Assembly (NCBI RefSeq): GCF_040675875.1 | Contig: NZ_JBEGII010000001.1 | Coordinates: forward strand, 1,984,001 to 2,048,000 | DNA: 64,000 bases | Reading direction: 5' to 3' | Origin: Microbacterium sp. LWO12-1.2 | GTDB taxonomy: Bacteria > Actinomycetota > Actinomycetes > Actinomycetales > Microbacteriaceae | Part shown: piece by piece, positions 62,629-64,000 of the stretch | How positions within the stretch are numbered: the stretch's first letter is position 1 | Layout of the letters: each line of letters begins with the position of its first letter | Program-made: the position numbers and the translations under genes | Notes under the pieces: generated by a model | Seen by the model: only the letters and a program-made list of their open reading frames with translations | Database searches by the model: none | What the model was told of the DNA's origin: nothing

Positions 62629-63477
62629 TCACCCGGCGGCACGTCGGGAGAGCAACTCCCTGACGTGGTCTTCGATCTCCGCGTCGTCCACGAAACCCAT
62701 CCGGGCGTACGGAGATGAGGAGGCGGCCGGCAGGGTCACGGGGGCCTCCGGTGCCATCTCCTCGGCGCGCGCACGGAGCGCGGCGATGCGCGCGGCCTTG
62801 CGACGCTCTTCCTGCGCCTCGATCTCGGCCTGCGCGGCCTGAGCGCGCGATCCGGCGACCGACACCATGGGCTCGGGCAGCGGGCGCGGGGTCCAGGTGG
62901 CACGGCCCTGATCATGGAGCTCGGGGGCGACGCGCTCGGTCTTCGGCTGGGCGATCTGCTGCGGGCGTCGCGCAGATCGTGCGGCCACCGCTGCCATCCG
63001 TTGCAGCGCGAGACCGGCGACGAACACGAGCGCTCCACCGGCCCACAGCAGCAGCTGCGCCCCTGTCGCGACGAGCTGCCAGACGCCGAGGCCCGCGAGC
63101 GCGAGGCCGATGAGAACAGTCGTGGTGGCCGTCGCCCGCACGCGCCGGCGCGCTCGCGCCTGGCGCACCACCGGGTCAGCCCTGGTGGCGGCGAGTTCGT
63201 TGCGGAGTGCTTCCAGTGCGGCGGCCTCGCGCTCGGACTGCACGCGCTTGGCCAGCTTCTGCTGCGCCAGCGCGGTACGCGCATTCAACTCGAACCGCAC
63301 CTCACCCGGGGTTTCGCTGGTCTCGGCGAGCACGCGGAGCGCCTGATTCAAGCGCACGGCGTTGCGTTCGGCAGCGTTGTACTGGAAGCGACCGCGCCAG
63401 GACGGCAGCAGGTAGAGCATCCAGAGGAGCACAGCGACGAGCACGATCACTCCCCCACTCAGCACCGGCCCGTCCAT
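62629..63477 (-). CDS. Conserved hypothetical membrane protein with coiled-coil segments
   Basis: 282 aa. One N-terminal helix (GGVIVLVAVLLWMLYLLPSW), a charged helical stretch (about 55-110, ARTALAQQKLAKRVQSEREAAALEALRNEL), then two helices (about 117-160) and a cytoplasmic tail with a second charged helix (AQAEIEAQEERRKAARIAALRARAEE). ATG 63477 has TAGCTT (63485-63490) 7 nt upstream and is probably leaderless. Genes of this kind next to tRNA-Ala are common in Microbacteriaceae; role unknown. Confidence 0.8.
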   Translation of the reverse strand: MDGPVLSGGVIVLVAVLLWMLYLLPSWRGRFQYNAAERNAVRLNQALRVLAETSETPGEVRFELNARTALAQQKLAKRVQSEREAAALEALRNELAATRADPVVRQARARRRVRATATTTVLIGLALAGLGVWQLVATGAQLLLWAGGALVFVAGLALQRMAAVAARSARRPQQIAQPKTERVAPELHDQGRATWTPRPLPEPMVSVAGSRAQAAQAEIEAQEERRKAARIAALRARAEEMAPEAPVTLPAASSSPYARMGFVDDAEIEDHVRELLSRRAAG

Positions 63478-63549
63478 ACCGATAAAGCTACGGGTTCAGC
63501 GGCCTTCCGAACGCGCAGTCGGCGCGTGTCGCGGCGAGTCGGCGTCGCA

Positions 63550-64000
63550 TCAGAGCCTCAGACGGTCGGCGGGAGGCACCGTCGACACGTCGGGCGGCAC
63601 CTGACCGTTCAACCATCGCGCCAGAACTCCCTGCGGAACGTCCTCCCGGGTCAGTGCGAAGGCGTAGTGGTCGCGCCAGTCTCCATCGATGTGGATGTAC
63701 CGTCGCCGCAGCCCTTCGTACCGGAACCCGAGCTTCTGCACCACGCGCAGACTCGCCACGTTCTCGGGCCGGATGCAGATCTCCATCCGGTGCAATCCGT
63801 ACTCGGTGAAGCAGGCATCGGTCGCGAGCGCGACAGCTGTCGGGGTGATCCCCCGTCCGGCGAACCGCTCGCTCACCCAGTAGCCGATGGTCGCCGAGCA
63901 CAGCGACCCGCGGGCGACGCCCCAGACGTTCAGCTGACCGGCGACCTCGCCGTCGTACTCCATGACGAACGGATACCCGGCGCCGTCCTTGTACTGCTGA
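63550..64000 (-). CDS. GNAT acetyltransferase (RimJ/RimL-like), 5' end beyond the window
   Basis: The visible C-terminal 149 residues run from QQYKDGAGYPFVMEYDGEVAG to the stop. GYWVSERFAGRGITPTAVALATDACF holds the acetyl-CoA loop (R-F-A-G-R-G), and RPENVASLRVVQKLGFRYEG is the RimJ/RimL C-terminal motif. It probably acetylates the N-terminus of ribosomal protein S5 (RimJ type) or a related target. The internal ATG at 63963 is not the true start because the frame continues to the window edge with conserved sequence. Confidence 0.9.
   Translation of the reverse strand, partial: QQYKDGAGYPFVMEYDGEVAGQLNVWGVARGSLCSATIGYWVSERFAGRGITPTAVALATDACFTEYGLHRMEICIRPENVASLRVVQKLGFRYEGLRRRYIHIDGDWRDHYAFALTREDVPQGVLARWLNGQVPPDVSTVPPADRLRL

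Overview
The window is a high-GC, densely coded stretch of an actinobacterial chromosome. Gene content suggests a Microbacteriaceae member close to Microbacterium: a class Ib nrdHIEF operon, ROK-controlled sugar ABC operons, many 4-bp start/stop overlaps, GTG and TTG starts, and a DtxR/IdeR-type iron box. The genus is an inference, because no 16S or other taxonomic marker is present. I see no insertion sequence, integrase or CRISPR array. The only stable RNA gene recognised is a tRNA-Ala.

Left part (1-24343). A peptide-type ABC binding lipoprotein, cut by the window edge, follows an LLM flavin monooxygenase. A Gfo/Idh/MocA oxidoreductase overlaps a NYN-domain RNase-like gene. The main feature is a nine-gene minus-strand operon (15097 down to 5111): Gfo/Idh/MocA dehydrogenase, GMC-type FAD sugar oxidase, sugar-binding lipoprotein, two permeases, three xylose-isomerase-like TIM-barrel proteins and an MFS exporter. 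A ROK repressor is divergent from it. The set fits uptake of a glycoside followed by oxidation and elimination (3-keto-sugar chemistry) rather than hydrolysis; this is an inference. Then come housekeeping and small genes: epimerase, aldo/keto reductase, an XRE plus ImmA/IrrE pair, fatty-acid desaturase and small membrane proteins.

Middle part (24354-45010). Diaminopimelate decarboxylase, a DadA-like FAD amino-acid oxidase, LD-carboxypeptidase, a fused two-ATPase Dpp transporter with two permeases and a membrane-anchored peptide-binding protein lie opposite an M20 peptidase, a class C beta-lactamase-fold hydrolase and a SIS-domain protein. Together they look like a system for importing and dismantling peptides containing D-residues (muropeptides). 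Next is nrdHIEF, with a NrdR-like box and a cluster of DnaA-box-like sites upstream, then an MFS transporter with a PfkB sugar kinase.

Right part (45262-64000). Two secreted purple-acid-phosphatase-like phosphoesterases lie in tandem. The first has a VDP-repeat stalk and an LAxTG wall-sorting signal. The second (1371 aa) carries a recently duplicated 287-residue propeller-like module. After them come an alpha/beta hydrolase, an acyl-CoA-dehydrogenase-fold protein, an Lrp regulator with a class III aminotransferase, and an HNH protein. A siderophore ABC operon contains an LLM monooxygenase and faces a tandem double-AraC regulator across an iron box. A tRNA-Ala, a membrane protein and a partial acetyltransferase close the window.

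At least twelve genes have a TANNNT hexamer exactly 6-7 nt before the start codon and no Shine-Dalgarno sequence. This indicates that leaderless transcripts are common here, and I used it to choose starts.
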